64,000 nt of DNA from positions 1 through 64,000 of the forward strand of contig NZ_JAGFBF010000005.1 of the NCBI RefSeq assembly GCF_017583045.1, given 5' to 3'. Of this stretch, positions 24,525 to 35,660 are shown piece after piece. Below the pieces are notes generated by a model. It was not told the DNA's origin and did no database searches. It saw nothing but the letters and a program-made list of their open reading frames with translations. The DNA comes from Leucobacter tardus (GTDB taxonomy: Bacteria > Actinomycetota > Actinomycetes > Actinomycetales > Microbacteriaceae). The position numbers and the translations under genes are program-made. Position 1 is the first letter of the stretch; each line of letters begins with the position of its first letter.

Positions 24525-26321
24525 ATGCGATCGCTGCGGCTTCCCCGCGGTCGACGTCTGCTCGCGCTGGTGGCGATCTTCGCGGTCGCGATCCTCTTCG
24601 TCATCCGTCTCGCCGATGTGCAGCTCGTCTCCGCTTCCGCGTTGAACGCCGATGCGCGTGACAAGCGTGCGGTGCCCGTCACCATCCCCAGCGTCCGCGG
24701 CGACATCGTGGACCGCAACGACAGCGTGCTCGCGAGCACGGATGAACTGTACGATGTGCAGCTCTCCCCGAAGAACACCCGCATCAATGGCGGCAAGTTC
24801 TACCGCCAGGAGGTCGGCGGCGGGATCGGCACCGTCGAAGTGACGAACGCGGAGGCGTACGCCGAGATCGGCGAGATCACCGGGCAGTCCGCCGACGAGA
24901 TCGCAGAGATCGTGGACGACGCTCTGGCCGCCGATCCCGATTCGGACTTCGCCTACGTCACCCGCTCGGTGGATCTCACGCAACTGAATCGTCTCAAGGA
25001 ACTCATGATTCCCTGGCTGACGTTCGAGAGCCACCACGAGCGGAGCTTCCCGAACGGCGCGGTCGCCGGCAACCTGATCGGGTTCTCGGGTTACGGCGAG
25101 GAGCCGCAGTCGGGCGTTGAACTCTCGCAGGACGCGTGCCTGACCGGCAAGGACGGCCAGGAGGAGTACGAGCGCAGCGAGGACGGCGTTCCGCTTCCGG
25201 GAAGCGTCGTCGTGACGGAGCAGGCCGAGGACGGCGGCGACGTCAAGCTCAGCATCGATCGCGATCTCAACTGGCAGGCGCAGCAGATCATCAACGAGCA
25301 GGTCGAGGACGTCGCCGCGGAGTGGGGCTATCTCGTCATCATGGACGTCAAGACCGGCGAGCTCGTCGCTGTGGCCGAGGACGGATCGGTCGATCCGAAC
25401 GATGTCTCCGGATCGGATCCCGCGAAGCGCGAGTCGCGATCGTTCGTTTCCCCGTACGAGCCCGGATCGACGTTCAAAGCCGTGACCGCGGCTGCACTCA
25501 TCGACCAGGGGCTCGCCGATCCGACGACCCAGCAGCTCACGCCGGGTCAGTGGGAGCCGGAGCCGGGCGTTCGTTTCGGTGACGCGGTGGCGCACGGCGA
25601 AGAGCGATGGACGCTGAACGGCATCATGGTCAACTCCTCGAACGTGGGCATTTCGATGCTCGGGGATCGGATGGACTCGGGCACGCTCCACGACTACATC
25701 ACCAAGTTCGGCATCGGGGAGTCGACGCAGGCGGGAATGCCGCTCGAGGACTCGGGCATGCTGTTCCCCGCAGACCAGTGGGATCGGCAGACGTCATACA
25801 ACATCCGCTTCGGTCAGGGCGTCTCCTCGACGATCGTGCAGACCGCTGGCATCTACCAGGCCATCGCGAACGGGGGAGAGCGGGTACCGCCCACGCTCGT
25901 CGAGAGCTGCACTCAGCCCGATGGCACGGTCACGAAACCGGATCACGGGGACCCCGTTCAGGCGATCTCCGGTGAGACCGCGGGTACCATGATGCAGGTG
26001 CTCGAGTCAGTGGCGAACGAGTCCTGGGTGAAGGATCACGTCTCGATTCCGGGCTACCGCATCGCCGGGAAGACGGGAACCGCAGAGCAGTCGGACGGGC
26101 AGGGCGGCTACCGGTCGGACTACGTGAGCAGCTTCGCCGGGATCTTCCCCGCCGACGACCCGCAGTACGTGGCCGTCGCGTCGGTCGCGTTCCCCGCCAA
26201 TCCGGAGAACGGCGGTCTCGCCGCGACGGCGGCGTTCCGGCAGGCGGCGGAGGCGACGATCCGCACCTTCCACATTCCGCCGTCCACGGGAAAGTACGAT
26301 CCGCTCCCGGTGAACTACTAG
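24525..26321 (+). CDS. ftsI: Peptidoglycan transpeptidase FtsI (PBP3)
   Basis: Class B penicillin-binding protein that cross-links septal peptidoglycan. 598 residues: short cytoplasmic tail, one transmembrane helix (~12-32), non-catalytic dimerisation domain (RGDIVDRN motif), and a transpeptidase domain with nucleophile motif S315-T-F-K318, S371-S-N373 and K516-T-G-T519. No PASTA domains are present. ATG start with GAGGT upstream. It lies 51 bp after the FtsL-like gene and works with FtsW in the divisome. Confidence 0.95.
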   Translation: MRSLRLPRGRRLLALVAIFAVAILFVIRLADVQLVSASALNADARDKRAVPVTIPSVRGDIVDRNDSVLASTDELYDVQLSPKNTRINGGKFYRQEVGGGIGTVEVTNAEAYAEIGEITGQSADEIAEIVDDALAADPDSDFAYVTRSVDLTQLNRLKELMIPWLTFESHHERSFPNGAVAGNLIGFSGYGEEPQSGVELSQDACLTGKDGQEEYERSEDGVPLPGSVVVTEQAEDGGDVKLSIDRDLNWQAQQIINEQVEDVAAEWGYLVIMDVKTGELVAVAEDGSVDPNDVSGSDPAKRESRSFVSPYEPGSTFKAVTAAALIDQGLADPTTQQLTPGQWEPEPGVRFGDAVAHGEERWTLNGIMVNSSNVGISMLGDRMDSGTLHDYITKFGIGESTQAGMPLEDSGMLFPADQWDRQTSYNIRFGQGVSSTIVQTAGIYQAIANGGERVPPTLVESCTQPDGTVTKPDHGDPVQAISGETAGTMMQVLESVANESWVKDHVSIPGYRIAGKTGTAEQSDGQGGYRSDYVSSFAGIFPADDPQYVAVASVAFPANPENGGLAATAAFRQAAEATIRTFHIPPSTGKYDPLPVNY

Positions 26322-26378
26322 GCCGCGCGCCACCGATCGACGAACATCAGACACCGAACACCCCTGGAGGACCCCGAA

Positions 26379-27926
26379 GTGAGCACCGACCCAGCCCCTG
26401 GCATTCGCCCGAGGCGGCCTCGTGCCGTACCGCTCGAGCGTGTGGCGGAGCGGTTCGCGCTGGTGAGCGCCGATGAGTTCTCGGGGCGTGAGGCCACGGG
26501 CGTGGCGTTGAGTACCCGCGATGTCGTGGCCGGCGACCTGTACGTCGGTGTGCCCGGAGCGCGTCGCCACGGAGCGGAGTTCGCGGAGCGCGCGCGGGAG
26601 AGCGGAGCGGTCGCCCTGCTCACCGACGCCGCCGGGGCCGAGATCGCCGCCGATGCGGATCTTCCGGTGCTGGTCACGAACGATCCCGTCCGGGAGATTC
26701 TGGGGGAGGTAGCGGCGTTCGTCTTCGGCACCGACGATTTCTCCGCGCTCACGTTCGGCGTCACCGGCACGAACGGCAAGACGAGCGTCGTCTACCTGCT
26801 CGATGTGCTGCTCCGCGCCGCAGGTCTGAAGACCGGACTGAGCTCGACGGCCGAGCGCAGAGTGGGCGACTCCGTCGTCACGAGTACGCTGACGAGCCCG
26901 GAGAGCCCCGAGCTGCACGGTCTGCTCGCGCGGATGTCGGAGGAGGGTGTCGAAGCGGTCTCTCTCGAGGTCTCGGCGCACGCCACGGCGCGACGACGGA
27001 TCGATGGTGTCACGTTCGATGTGGTCGCCTTCAACAATTTCTCACAGGATCACCTCGACGACTTCGGCGATCTCGAGACCTACTTCGCCGCGAAGCAGCA
27101 GCTGTTCACTCCCGGCCACGCGCAGCGCGGAGTGGTCGTCGTCGATTCGCCGCACGGCGTCCGCATGGCGCGGGAGTCGCGGATCCCCATCGTCACGCTC
27201 GCGACGGAGTACGGTCACGAGGCCGATTGGCACATGGCCGTCACGCGACAGGATCTCGACGGCGTCTCCTTCGTCTTGCAGGGACCCGAGAGCGTTCGCT
27301 TCACCGGGCGCGTCCCCGTCTTCGGCCGCTTCATGGCGGAGAACGCCGCACTCGCACTCATCATGCTGCACGAGGCGGGCATCTCCATCGAGCGCGTCGC
27401 CGCGGGACTCGATCGCGGACTCATCCCCGTGTACATCCCCGGACGCCTGGAGCGCGTGAGCGCCGAAGGGACCGGACCGCACTTCTACGTCGACTACGGG
27501 CACACCCCGGGGAGCTTCTCGGCCATGCTCGACGCGCTCGACGAGGTCGCGACGGGTCGCGTCATCTTCATGTTCGGCGCCGATGGCGATCGGGACACCA
27601 CGAAGCGCGAGGAGATGGGGCGCATCGCCGCGGCAGGATCCGATGTGCTCATCATCTGCGACTACCACCCGCGCACCGAGGATCCGGCGGCGATCCGCGC
27701 GCAACTGATCGCCGGAGCGCGTGCCGGTGGTCGTGCCGAGATCATCGAGATCCCCGACCCGCGAACCGCCGTTCGGGAGGCTGTGTCGCTCGCCGGGCCC
27801 GAAGACGTTATTCTGTACGCTGGTCCGGGGCATGAGGACTATCAGGAAGTCGACGGGCAGCAGCTTCCCTACTCTGCTCGCGAAGAAGTACGCGGAGCGC
27901 TCCGCGAGGCAGGACTGCTCTCGTGA
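26379..27926 (+). CDS. murE: UDP-N-acetylmuramyl-tripeptide synthetase (MurE)
   Basis: Cytoplasmic ATP-dependent ligase adding the third residue of the peptidoglycan stem peptide. 515 residues with the Mur P-loop TGTNGKTS, SLEVSAHA, FNNFSQDHLDDF and the carbamylated-lysine region FAAKQQLF. The substrate-specificity site, DNPR in diaminopimelate enzymes, reads D428-Y-H-P-R432 here, so the residue added is probably not meso-DAP; Microbacteriaceae make group B peptidoglycan with other residues at position 3. GTG start with GGAGGACC upstream. Overlaps murF by 4 bp. Confidence 0.93.
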   Translation: MSTDPAPGIRPRRPRAVPLERVAERFALVSADEFSGREATGVALSTRDVVAGDLYVGVPGARRHGAEFAERARESGAVALLTDAAGAEIAADADLPVLVTNDPVREILGEVAAFVFGTDDFSALTFGVTGTNGKTSVVYLLDVLLRAAGLKTGLSSTAERRVGDSVVTSTLTSPESPELHGLLARMSEEGVEAVSLEVSAHATARRRIDGVTFDVVAFNNFSQDHLDDFGDLETYFAAKQQLFTPGHAQRGVVVVDSPHGVRMARESRIPIVTLATEYGHEADWHMAVTRQDLDGVSFVLQGPESVRFTGRVPVFGRFMAENAALALIMLHEAGISIERVAAGLDRGLIPVYIPGRLERVSAEGTGPHFYVDYGHTPGSFSAMLDALDEVATGRVIFMFGADGDRDTTKREEMGRIAAAGSDVLIICDYHPRTEDPAAIRAQLIAGARAGGRAEIIEIPDPRTAVREAVSLAGPEDVILYAGPGHEDYQEVDGQQLPYSAREEVRGALREAGLLS

Positions 27927-29332
27927 TTACACTCACACTGGCCGATATCGTCGACGCACTCGGCGGACGACTCGTTCCGGGTGCCGATGGTTCGGGGCCG
28001 ACGACCACGGTCTCCGGGATCTCGCAGACGGATTCTCGTCTCATCGAAGCCGGGGAGATCTTCTTCGCCCGACGCGGCGAGGAGACCGACGGTCACCGTT
28101 TCATCGGGCAGGCGATCGACCGCGGGGCCGCACTCATCGTGGCGGAGCGCGAAGTCGACGACCGTGTCGCTCAGATCGTCGTCGATGACGCCACCATCGC
28201 ACTCGGTGCGCTCGCGACGGAGGTCGTGCGCCGTGTCACGGAACTCGGCCGCCTGCGGATCGTCGGGATCACCGGTTCGAACGGCAAGACGACGACGAAG
28301 AACCTCGTGCGCTCGATGGCCGAACGGCTCGGTCCGACGGTCGCGTCGGAGAAGTCCTTCAACAACGAGGTGGGCGGTCCGCTCACCATGCTCCGGGTCA
28401 CCGCTGTCACCGAGACACTGGTCGCCGAGATGGGTGCGAGCGGTGTGGGCGAGATCGCCCGTCTGACCGCCATGGCCCCGCCGCACATCGCTGTGGTGCT
28501 GACGGTGGGTCTTGCTCACGCCGGGGAGTTCGGTGGGATCGAGCAGACGTTCCGCGCCAAGAGCGAAATGGTGACGGGGCTGCCCGAAGCCGCGGTCGCC
28601 GTGCTCAACCGGGACGATCCGCGAGTCGCTCAGATGGCCGCGCTCACGCGTGCGCGCGTGCGGTGGTTCGGGCTCAGCGACGAGGCAGACGTGCGTGCGA
28701 GTCGCGTGGTCGCAAGTGCCGAAGGCACGCGCTTCACTCTGGAGGTCGGGGAAGAGTCGTATGAGGTGAGCTTCCGCGTCTTGGGTGAGCATCACGTGAT
28801 GAATGCCCTTGCCGCAACAGCTGTCGCGCTCGAACTCGGACTGGATCTCACGGCGGTCGTCGAGGCGCTCGAGGCGACCACGGTCGCCGCGCGCTGGCGC
28901 ATGGAGGTGATGGGCGGTCGCGACGGCACCGTCATCATCAATGATGCCTATAACGCAAGCCCGGATTCCATGAGCGCCGCGTTGCGTACGCTCGCTCAGA
29001 TCGCGAAGCCCGAGGGGCGTACGATCGCGGTCCTCGGGGCGATGAGCGAGCTCGGCGAGTTCGCGGGGGAGGAGCACGATCGCATCGGTCTGCAAGCGGT
29101 GCGGCTCGGGATCTCCGAAGTGGTGGTGGTCGGTGCCGAGGCGCGTCGCCTGCACATCAGCGCGATCAACGAAGGATCGTGGGACGGGGAGAGCGTCTTC
29201 TTCGAGAATGCGGACGACGCGTACGCGTACCTGACCGGCACGCTTCAGCCTCACGACACCGTGCTCGTCAAGTCTTCGAACGCGGCCGGTCTCCGTACCC
29301 TCGGCGACCGACTCGGGGAGGCGTTCGCATGA
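27923..29332 (+). CDS. murF: UDP-N-acetylmuramoyl-tripeptide-D-alanyl-D-alanine ligase
   Basis: Adds D-Ala-D-Ala to the UDP-MurNAc-tripeptide. 469 residues in three Mur domains, with P-loop [11 protein letters not shown], the [15 protein letters not shown] segment, and the C-terminal [12 protein letters not shown] motif characteristic of MurF. GTG start within the murE stop (GTGA), and the stop overlaps mraY (ATGA), so translation is coupled on both sides. Confidence 0.96.
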   Translation: MITLTLADIVDALGGRLVPGADGSGPTTTVSGISQTDSRLIEAGEIFFARRGEETDGHRFIGQAIDRGAALIVAEREVDDRVAQIVVDDATIALGALATEVVRRVTELGRLRIVGITGSNGKTTTKNLVRSMAERLGPTVASEKSFNNEVGGPLTMLRVTAVTETLVAEMGASGVGEIARLTAMAPPHIAVVLTVGLAHAGEFGGIEQTFRAKSEMVTGLPEAAVAVLNRDDPRVAQMAALTRARVRWFGLSDEADVRASRVVASAEGTRFTLEVGEESYEVSFRVLGEHHVMNALAATAVALELGLDLTAVVEALEATTVAARWRMEVMGGRDGTVIINDAYNASPDSMSAALRTLAQIAKPEGRTIAVLGAMSELGEFAGEEHDRIGLQAVRLGISEVVVVGAEARRLHISAINEGSWDGESVFFENADDAYAYLTGTLQPHDTVLVKSSNAAGLRTLGDRLGEAFA

Positions 29333-30414
29333 TCGCACTGCTCGTCGCTGGCGGCATCTCGATGCTGTACTCGCTCTTCCTGACGCCGCTCTTCATCCGC
29401 GGCTTCCGTCGGCTCCGCTGGGGTCAGTTCATCCGTGAAGACGGACCGCAGTCGCACCATGCGCGACGCGGCACCCCGACGATGGGCGGACTCATCTTCA
29501 TCTCGGGCACGGTAGTCGCCTACTTCGGGGCCAAGCTGCTCATGCAGGAGACGCCGTCGATCTCCGCGATGCTGGTCCTGCTGCTCGCGGTGGGTTGTGC
29601 CGCGATCGGCTTCATCGACGACTACCTGAAGGTACGCAAACAGCAGTCGCTCGGATTGGGCGGCTGGTCGAAGATCATCGGCACGATCGTCGTGTCGATC
29701 GCGTTCGGCTTGCTGGCGCTGAACTTTCCGAACCGGCTCGGACTGACGCCCGCCTCCACCGAGATCTCGCTCTTCCGCGATCTCGGCATCGACTTCATGT
29801 CGCTCGGCGTCGTCGCGGGCATCGGGCTGTTCCTCGTCTGGGTCATCGCGATCGTGACGTCCGCCACGAACGGCGTGAACCTGACCGACGGCCTCGACGG
29901 ACTCGCCGGCGGGGCGTCGATCCTCGTCTTCAGCGCCTACCTGGTGATCGGGTTCTGGCAGAACTCGCAGCGGTGCTTTGCGACCATCGCCGAACCGGGG
30001 TGCTACCTCGTGCGCGATCCCATGGATCTCGCCGTGGTCTCGGCGGCGTTCGTCGGTGGACTCATCGGCTTCCTGTGGTGGAACACGAGTCCGGCGCACA
30101 TCTACATGGGCGACACCGGTTCCTTCGGCCTCGGCGGTGCGATCGCTGCGCTCGCGATCCTCAGCCGGACCGAATTGCTGCTCGTGCTGCTCGGCGGCCT
30201 CTTCATCATCGAGGTCGGCTCGGTGATTCTGCAGCGCGCCTACTTCAAGGTGACCAAGGGCAAGCGTATCTTCCTGATGAGCCCCATTCATCATCACTTC
30301 GAACTCAAGGGTTGGGCCGAGGTCACGGTGGTGGTGCGGTTCTGGATCATCGCCGGAGTCTGCGTGATGGCGGGCGTCGGTCTCTTCTATGCGGAGTGGG
30401 TGTTGGCACAGTGA
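29329..30414 (+). CDS. mraY: Phospho-N-acetylmuramoyl-pentapeptide-transferase
   Basis: Integral membrane enzyme transferring phospho-MurNAc-pentapeptide to undecaprenyl phosphate to make lipid I. 361 residues and about ten transmembrane helices, with the catalytic Asp motifs GFIDDYLKV and [17 protein letters not shown], and the HHHFELKGW histidine motif. ATG overlaps the murF stop; the C-terminus overlaps murD by 4 bp. Confidence 0.97.
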   Translation: MIALLVAGGISMLYSLFLTPLFIRGFRRLRWGQFIREDGPQSHHARRGTPTMGGLIFISGTVVAYFGAKLLMQETPSISAMLVLLLAVGCAAIGFIDDYLKVRKQQSLGLGGWSKIIGTIVVSIAFGLLALNFPNRLGLTPASTEISLFRDLGIDFMSLGVVAGIGLFLVWVIAIVTSATNGVNLTDGLDGLAGGASILVFSAYLVIGFWQNSQRCFATIAEPGCYLVRDPMDLAVVSAAFVGGLIGFLWWNTSPAHIYMGDTGSFGLGGAIAALAILSRTELLLVLLGGLFIIEVGSVILQRAYFKVTKGKRIFLMSPIHHHFELKGWAEVTVVVRFWIIAGVCVMAGVGLFYAEWVLAQ

Positions 30415-31925
30415 CGGCAGATGCTCGGGAGCGGGTGCTCGCTCTGACGAGTTGGCACCACGACTGGTCCGGTGTGCGCGTCGCCGTGCTCGGGCTCGGC
30501 GTGACCGGTTTCTCGGTCGCCGACACGCTCGTCGAACTCGGCGCCAGGGTGCGCGTCATCTCGGGCCGGCCCGACCCCGACCGCGAACGGCTGCTCGACG
30601 TGATCGGAGCCGAGCGCGCGACGCTCGACGGGGATGACGCGCAACTCGAGGACTTGCGCGCATTCAACCCGGAACTCGTGGTGGTGTCGCCCGGCTATCG
30701 GCCGGACCACCCGCTCACGACGTGGGCCGCCGATCGCGGCACCGTGGTGTGGGGCGACATCGAACTCGGGTGGCGTCTCCGGGACAAAACGGACCGCATC
30801 GCCGACTGGATCTGCATCACCGGCACCAACGGAAAGACCACGACGACGCAGCTCACGGCCCACATGCTGGTCGCCGGCGGATTGCGCGCCACGCCGGCGG
30901 GCAATATCGGGACCCCGATCCTTGATGCCGTGCGCGACCCGGAGGGGTACGACGCCATCGTCGTCGAGCTGTCGAGCTTTCAGCTCGAGCGGCTCGGCGT
31001 GATCTCGCCTTACGCATCGGTCTGCCTGAACATCGCCGACGACCACCTGGACTGGCACGGAGGCGCGGAAGCCTACCGGGCGGCGAAGGCAAAGGTCTAC
31101 GCCGGCACGCAGGTCGCGTGCGTCTACAACCGAGCCGATCGGGCCACCGAGCAGATGGTGGAGGAGGCGGAGGTCGTCGAGGGCGCCCGCGCCATCAGTT
31201 TCGGCCTCGATGTGCCGCCGCCGAGCGGGTTCGGCATCGTCGAAGGACTGCTCGTCGATCGCGGTTTTCACGCCGAGCGACGGGACAACGCGTTCGAACT
31301 CGTCTCGCTCGAGGAGTTGCGCAACCGCGGACTCGGGGCACCGCACATCGTCCAGGACATTCTCGCCGCCGCGGCGCTCGCGCGCGCCCGAGGCGTCGAG
31401 CCGGCGGAGATCGCCGCCGCTGTCCTCGCGTTCACCCCGGACCCGCATCGCTCGGAGCACGTCGCAACGATCGAGGGGGTGACCTGGATCGACGATTCGA
31501 AGGCGACGAACGCGCACGCGGCGAATGCCTCGCTGCAAGCGCTCGAGCGCGTGGTATGGGTCGTCGGCGGCCTGTTGAAAGGGGTCAACATCGATGATCT
31601 CGTCCGCACGCACGCGCGACGCCTGCGGGGTGCGGTCGTCATCGGGGCCGAGCGCGCGGAGCTGCTGGCAGCGCTCGAGCGGCACGCTCCCGGTGTCCCG
31701 GTGTCGGAGATCGCCCATGCCGATGCGGGGGCGGTCATGTCCGCGGCCGTGACGGCGGCGCGACGCATCGCCGGCCCGGGGGATACCGTGCTCCTGTCGC
31801 CTGCGGCGGCGTCGATGGACCAATTCTCGGACTATGCGGACCGCGGACGGCGCTTCCAGCACGCCGTGCGGGGTCTCGGCGGAGGTGAGACGGATGACGA
31901 GTCCGCGGACGGCGACCTCGGCTAG
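30411..31925 (+). CDS. murD: UDP-N-acetylmuramoylalanine-D-glutamate ligase
   Basis: Adds D-Glu to UDP-MurNAc-L-Ala (or -Gly in some group B walls). 504 residues: N-terminal Rossmann-like domain ([15 protein letters not shown]), central P-loop [23 protein letters not shown], and the C-terminal WIDDSKATN motif. GTG start overlaps the mraY stop. The 3' end overlaps ftsW by 32 bp. Confidence 0.96.
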   Translation: MTADARERVLALTSWHHDWSGVRVAVLGLGVTGFSVADTLVELGARVRVISGRPDPDRERLLDVIGAERATLDGDDAQLEDLRAFNPELVVVSPGYRPDHPLTTWAADRGTVVWGDIELGWRLRDKTDRIADWICITGTNGKTTTTQLTAHMLVAGGLRATPAGNIGTPILDAVRDPEGYDAIVVELSSFQLERLGVISPYASVCLNIADDHLDWHGGAEAYRAAKAKVYAGTQVACVYNRADRATEQMVEEAEVVEGARAISFGLDVPPPSGFGIVEGLLVDRGFHAERRDNAFELVSLEELRNRGLGAPHIVQDILAAAALARARGVEPAEIAAAVLAFTPDPHRSEHVATIEGVTWIDDSKATNAHAANASLQALERVVWVVGGLLKGVNIDDLVRTHARRLRGAVVIGAERAELLAALERHAPGVPVSEIAHADAGAVMSAAVTAARRIAGPGDTVLLSPAAASMDQFSDYADRGRRFQHAVRGLGGGETDDESADGDLG

Positions 31926-33105
31926 CGGCGCAGGCGGCAAAGCCCGCATCCGGCTCGCGGGCATGCGGCTCGCGGCCGACCCCACGGTCGCCCTGATCTA
32001 CTCGATCACCTTCCTGCTGGTGGGCATCGGGCTCATCATGGTGCTCTCGTCCTCGTCTATTTCCTCGTATCTCGACGATCAGGGCTTCTTCGGCGGGTTC
32101 TGGCGCCAGTTCACGTACGCGGTCATCGGCCTTCCGCTGATGTTCATCGCTGCGGCCATGCCCATCGCGTTCTGGAAGCGCTGGGCATGGTGGCTCTTCG
32201 CGCTCGGACTGGCGCTGCAATCGCTCGTGTTCACCCCGCTGGGCGTGGAGGTGTGGGGCAATCGGAACTGGGTGCAGATCGGCGGCATCGGAGCCCAGCC
32301 CTCCGAGGTGCTGAAACTGGCTCTCATCGTCTGGATCGGCACCGTTCTCGCGCGTAAGGAACCGCTGCTCGGGCAGATGCGGCACGAGCTGATTCCCGTG
32401 ATTCTTCCGGGCGCCATCATCGCGCTCGGTCTCGTGCTGCTCGGTCATGATCTGGGAACGACGATGGTGATGGGCGTCGCAGTCTTCGGCGCGATGTACT
32501 TCGCCGGTACCAGTTGGAAGTCGCTGGGAGTCATCGCGGGCGGGGCGGTCGCCGCCACCCTCTTCTTCGTGCTCTCGAGTCCCAACCGATTGGCGCGCAT
32601 CCGCAGTGACGGGGGGGATTACAGCGGACTCGACTGGCAACCGCTGCACGGTCTCTGGGCACTCGCTGGTGGCGGAATGTTCGGTGTGGGGCTCGGCGGG
32701 TCGAAGGCGAAGTGGTCGTGGCTGCCCGCTGCGGAGGACGACTACATCTTCGCCATCATCGGTGAGGAGCTCGGCATGATCGGTGCACTGCTGATCCTCG
32801 TGCTGTTCATCGCGCTCGCGATCGCCATGCTTCGCGTGATCGCCCGGGCGCGCGACCGCTTCGGTCGCGCGGTCGTCGGGGGGATCATGGTCTGGATCGT
32901 CGGTCAGGCGTTCGTCAACATCGGGGTCGTTATCGGCATCTTCCCCGTGCTCGGCGTGCCGCTTCCGCTCCTGAGTTCGGGCGGCACGGCACTCATCGCG
33001 TGTCTGCTCGCGATCGGTGTGGTGATCTCCGTCGCACGTGACACGGCTCAGTACCAAGCCGAACTGGCGGCGCAATCGACTCCTCGAGGAGGATCCGCAG
33101 TATGA
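31894..33105 (+). CDS. ftsW: Lipid II polymerase FtsW
   Basis: SEDS-family glycosyltransferase that polymerises septal glycan strands with FtsI. 403 residues with ~10 transmembrane helices, conserved QPSEVLKLALI, EELGMIGALLIL and the C-terminal PLPLLSSGGTALIA. ATG 31894 is chosen for the strong GGAGGTGA 5 nt upstream, which places the start inside the end of murD; ATG 31834 lacks a ribosome site. Overlaps murG by 4 bp. Confidence 0.94.
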   Translation: MTSPRTATSASGAGGKARIRLAGMRLAADPTVALIYSITFLLVGIGLIMVLSSSSISSYLDDQGFFGGFWRQFTYAVIGLPLMFIAAAMPIAFWKRWAWWLFALGLALQSLVFTPLGVEVWGNRNWVQIGGIGAQPSEVLKLALIVWIGTVLARKEPLLGQMRHELIPVILPGAIIALGLVLLGHDLGTTMVMGVAVFGAMYFAGTSWKSLGVIAGGAVAATLFFVLSSPNRLARIRSDGGDYSGLDWQPLHGLWALAGGGMFGVGLGGSKAKWSWLPAAEDDYIFAIIGEELGMIGALLILVLFIALAIAMLRVIARARDRFGRAVVGGIMVWIVGQAFVNIGVVIGIFPVLGVPLPLLSSGGTALIACLLAIGVVISVARDTAQYQAELAAQSTPRGGSAV

Positions 33106-34178
33106 CCACCTATCTGCTCGCCGGTGGCGGCACCGCGGGGCACGTGAACCCACTGCTCGCGCTTGCCGACTCGATCCGGGATCGCGAGCCGAATGCCGAC
33201 ATCGTGGTGCTCGGAACGCGGGAGGGTCTGGAGGCGCGGTTGGTTCCCGAGCGCGGATACGAACTGCACACCATCGAGCGGCTCCCGTTCCCCCGTCGTC
33301 CGAACCTCGACGCGCTCCGCTTTCCGCTGCGTTTCCGTCGCGCGGTCGGAGCGGTGCGGGCACTCATCCGTGAGCGCGGCGTCGATGTCGTGGTCGGGTT
33401 CGGCGGCTATGCCTCGGCGCCCGCGTACCGCGCCGGGAGTGCCGAGGGCGTACCCGTGGTGATTCACGAGGCGAACGCTCGGCCAGGTCTCGCGAACAAG
33501 CTCGGTGCGCGCAGCACGCCGTACGTCGGTGTCACGTTCGCAGGTACGCCGATCCGCGGCGCTCGCGTGACCGGAATGCCGCTGCGACCGGAGATCGCGC
33601 AGCTCGATCGCGAGTCAGTGCAGCGCGACGCCCGTCTCCATTTCGGGTTGGATCCCGACCGTCCGACGCTGCTCGTCACCGGGGGCTCGCTCGGCGCGCG
33701 GGCGATCAACCAGGGCATCTCCCGGTCCGCGGGAGAGATCGTCGAGGCCGGCATTCAAGTGCTGCACGTCTGGGGTGGGCTCACGGAGGTCGAGGATCCG
33801 CGGGTCGACGGCTACACGGTGATCACCTATTGCGATCGGATGGATCTCGCATTCGCGGCGTGCGACCTGGTCGTCTCGCGCGCGGGATCGACGACGGTGA
33901 GCGAGATCTCCGGGCTCGGAATTCCCGCCGTCTTCGTGCCATACGCCGTCGGCAACGGCGAACAGCGATTCAACGCAGCGGGGACCGTGTCCGCGGGAGG
34001 AGCGATCCTGGTGGAGGACGGCGAACTCACCGACGACTGGGTGCGGTCCACGCTGATTCCGCTGCTCGCCGACCCTCCGCGTCTGGCCGAGATGGCGGAG
34101 CGCTCGCGCTCCGCCGGTCGACTGGACGGGACCGCGCAGCTCCTGCACCTCGTGGACGAGGCAATCGGCGCTGCCTGA
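33102..34178 (+). CDS. murG: UDP-N-acetylglucosamine-N-acetylmuramyl-(pentapeptide) pyrophosphoryl-undecaprenol GlcNAc transferase
   Basis: Peripheral membrane GT28 glycosyltransferase turning lipid I into lipid II. 358 residues with the N-terminal GGGTAGHVNP loop, VGFGGYAS, HEANARPGLANK, TGGSLGARAIN and the UDP-binding SRAGSTTVSE. ATG start overlaps the ftsW stop. A 60-bp gap to murC contains a possible extra promoter. Confidence 0.96.
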   Translation: MTTYLLAGGGTAGHVNPLLALADSIRDREPNADIVVLGTREGLEARLVPERGYELHTIERLPFPRRPNLDALRFPLRFRRAVGAVRALIRERGVDVVVGFGGYASAPAYRAGSAEGVPVVIHEANARPGLANKLGARSTPYVGVTFAGTPIRGARVTGMPLRPEIAQLDRESVQRDARLHFGLDPDRPTLLVTGGSLGARAINQGISRSAGEIVEAGIQVLHVWGGLTEVEDPRVDGYTVITYCDRMDLAFAACDLVVSRAGSTTVSEISGLGIPAVFVPYAVGNGEQRFNAAGTVSAGGAILVEDGELTDDWVRSTLIPLLADPPRLAEMAERSRSAGRLDGTAQLLHLVDEAIGAA

Positions 34179-34238
34179 GCGTCGTGCCCGGTTGCGCCGC
34201 GGTACCCTGGAGAGTCGATCGCCCCGCTAGGAGGACCC

Positions 34239-35660
34239 ATGATTTACCCCGACCTCGAGATGGAGCTCCCTGGCCAGTTGCGGCGGGTGCACTTCGTCGG
34301 CATCGGTGGATCGGGCATGAGCGGCATCGCGCGTATGATGCACGCCGCGGGGGTCGCGGTCTCCGGATCCGACCGGAGCGAGAACTACAACACGCAGTCC
34401 CTGCGCGAGCTCGGCATCACCGTGTCGATCGGCCATGATGCGGCGCACGTCGCCGACGCCGAAGCGCTCGTGATCACCGGTGCGCTCTGGCAGGACAACC
34501 CGGAGTACCGGTTCGCACTCGAGCACGATCTACCGGTGCTGCACCGATCGCAGGCGCTCGCGTGGCTCGCTCGCGGTCGACGCGTCGTCTCGGTAGCGGG
34601 AGCGCACGGCAAGACCACATCGACGGGGATGCTCGTCACCGGCCTGCTGGGCGCGGGGGCCGACCCCTCGTTCGTGAACGGCGGCATCATCGAGTCGCTC
34701 GGCGTCAGCGCGGGTCCCGGCACGGATGACCTCTTCGTGATCGAGGCAGACGAGTCGGACGGCTCGTTCCTGCTGTACGACACCGCGGTCGCACTCATCA
34801 CGAACGTCGACCCGGAGCACCTCGACTTCTACGGCTCGCGCGAGGCGTTCATGCGCGCCTTCGTCGATTTCGCCGGACGCGCCCGGGAGCAGGTCGTGAT
34901 CTCGGCCGACGACCCCGGGGCGGGAGAAGTGCTCTCGGTGCTGCGGTCCGAGGGCGTGCGCACTCCGATCCGCACATTCGGGGAGTCCGCGGACGCGGAT
35001 GTCAGGATCGTTCGGATCGACGACTCCGGTCCCGTTCGGTTCACGGTGGAGATCGGCGACGTGGAGTACTCGGGAAGCCTTCCGGTGTACGGCCGGCACA
35101 ACGCGGTCAATGCCGTCGGCGCGCTCGCAGTGCTCATCGGGTTGGGGTTCGAACCGCAGACCGCGCTCGATGCCCTTTCGGGGTTCGCCGGCACGAAGCG
35201 TCGCTTCGAGTTCCACGCGGAGGTCGCCGGGGTGCGCGTCTACGACGATTACGCCCATCACCCGACCGAGGTGGCGGCGCTGCTCGACTCGGCGCGCGCG
35301 GTCGTGGGCGAGGGGCGGCTGATCGCGATCCACCAGCCCCACCTGTACAGCCGGACGCAGCACTTCCACCGCGAGTTCGCCGCGGTGCTCGAGGCCGGAG
35401 CGGACCACACCGTGGTACTCGAGGTGGATGGTGCTCGAGAGGACCCCGTACCCGAGGTGACCGGTGCACTCGTGGCCGACGACTTCGTCGATCAGGATCG
35501 CGTCGCCTACATCGACGACTGGCAGCGCGCCGCTGAGTACGTCGCGCGGATCGCGCGTCCCGGCGACGTGATGGTGACGATGAGCTGCGGAACGGTCTAT
35601 CAGATCATTCCCCAGGTCGTCTCGGCCCTCCACGACCGATTCGAGTCTGTGACGCCGTGA
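34239..35660 (+). CDS. murC: UDP-N-acetylmuramate-L-alanine ligase
   Basis: Adds the first stem-peptide residue (L-Ala, or Gly in some group B walls) to UDP-MurNAc. 473 residues with N-terminal [12 protein letters not shown]-loop [31 protein letters not shown] and [13 protein letters not shown] with AGGAGG 8-9 nt upstream. TACCCT at 34203-34208 could be an internal -10 giving a ~25-nt leader, so murC-ftsQ may also be transcribed separately. The stop overlaps ftsQ. Confidence 0.96.
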   Translation: MIYPDLEMELPGQLRRVHFVGIGGSGMSGIARMMHAAGVAVSGSDRSENYNTQSLRELGITVSIGHDAAHVADAEALVITGALWQDNPEYRFALEHDLPVLHRSQALAWLARGRRVVSVAGAHGKTTSTGMLVTGLLGAGADPSFVNGGIIESLGVSAGPGTDDLFVIEADESDGSFLLYDTAVALITNVDPEHLDFYGSREAFMRAFVDFAGRAREQVVISADDPGAGEVLSVLRSEGVRTPIRTFGESADADVRIVRIDDSGPVRFTVEIGDVEYSGSLPVYGRHNAVNAVGALAVLIGLGFEPQTALDALSGFAGTKRRFEFHAEVAGVRVYDDYAHHPTEVAALLDSARAVVGEGRLIAIHQPHLYSRTQHFHREFAAVLEAGADHTVVLEVDGAREDPVPEVTGALVADDFVDQDRVAYIDDWQRAAEYVARIARPGDVMVTMSCGTVYQIIPQVVSALHDRFESVTP

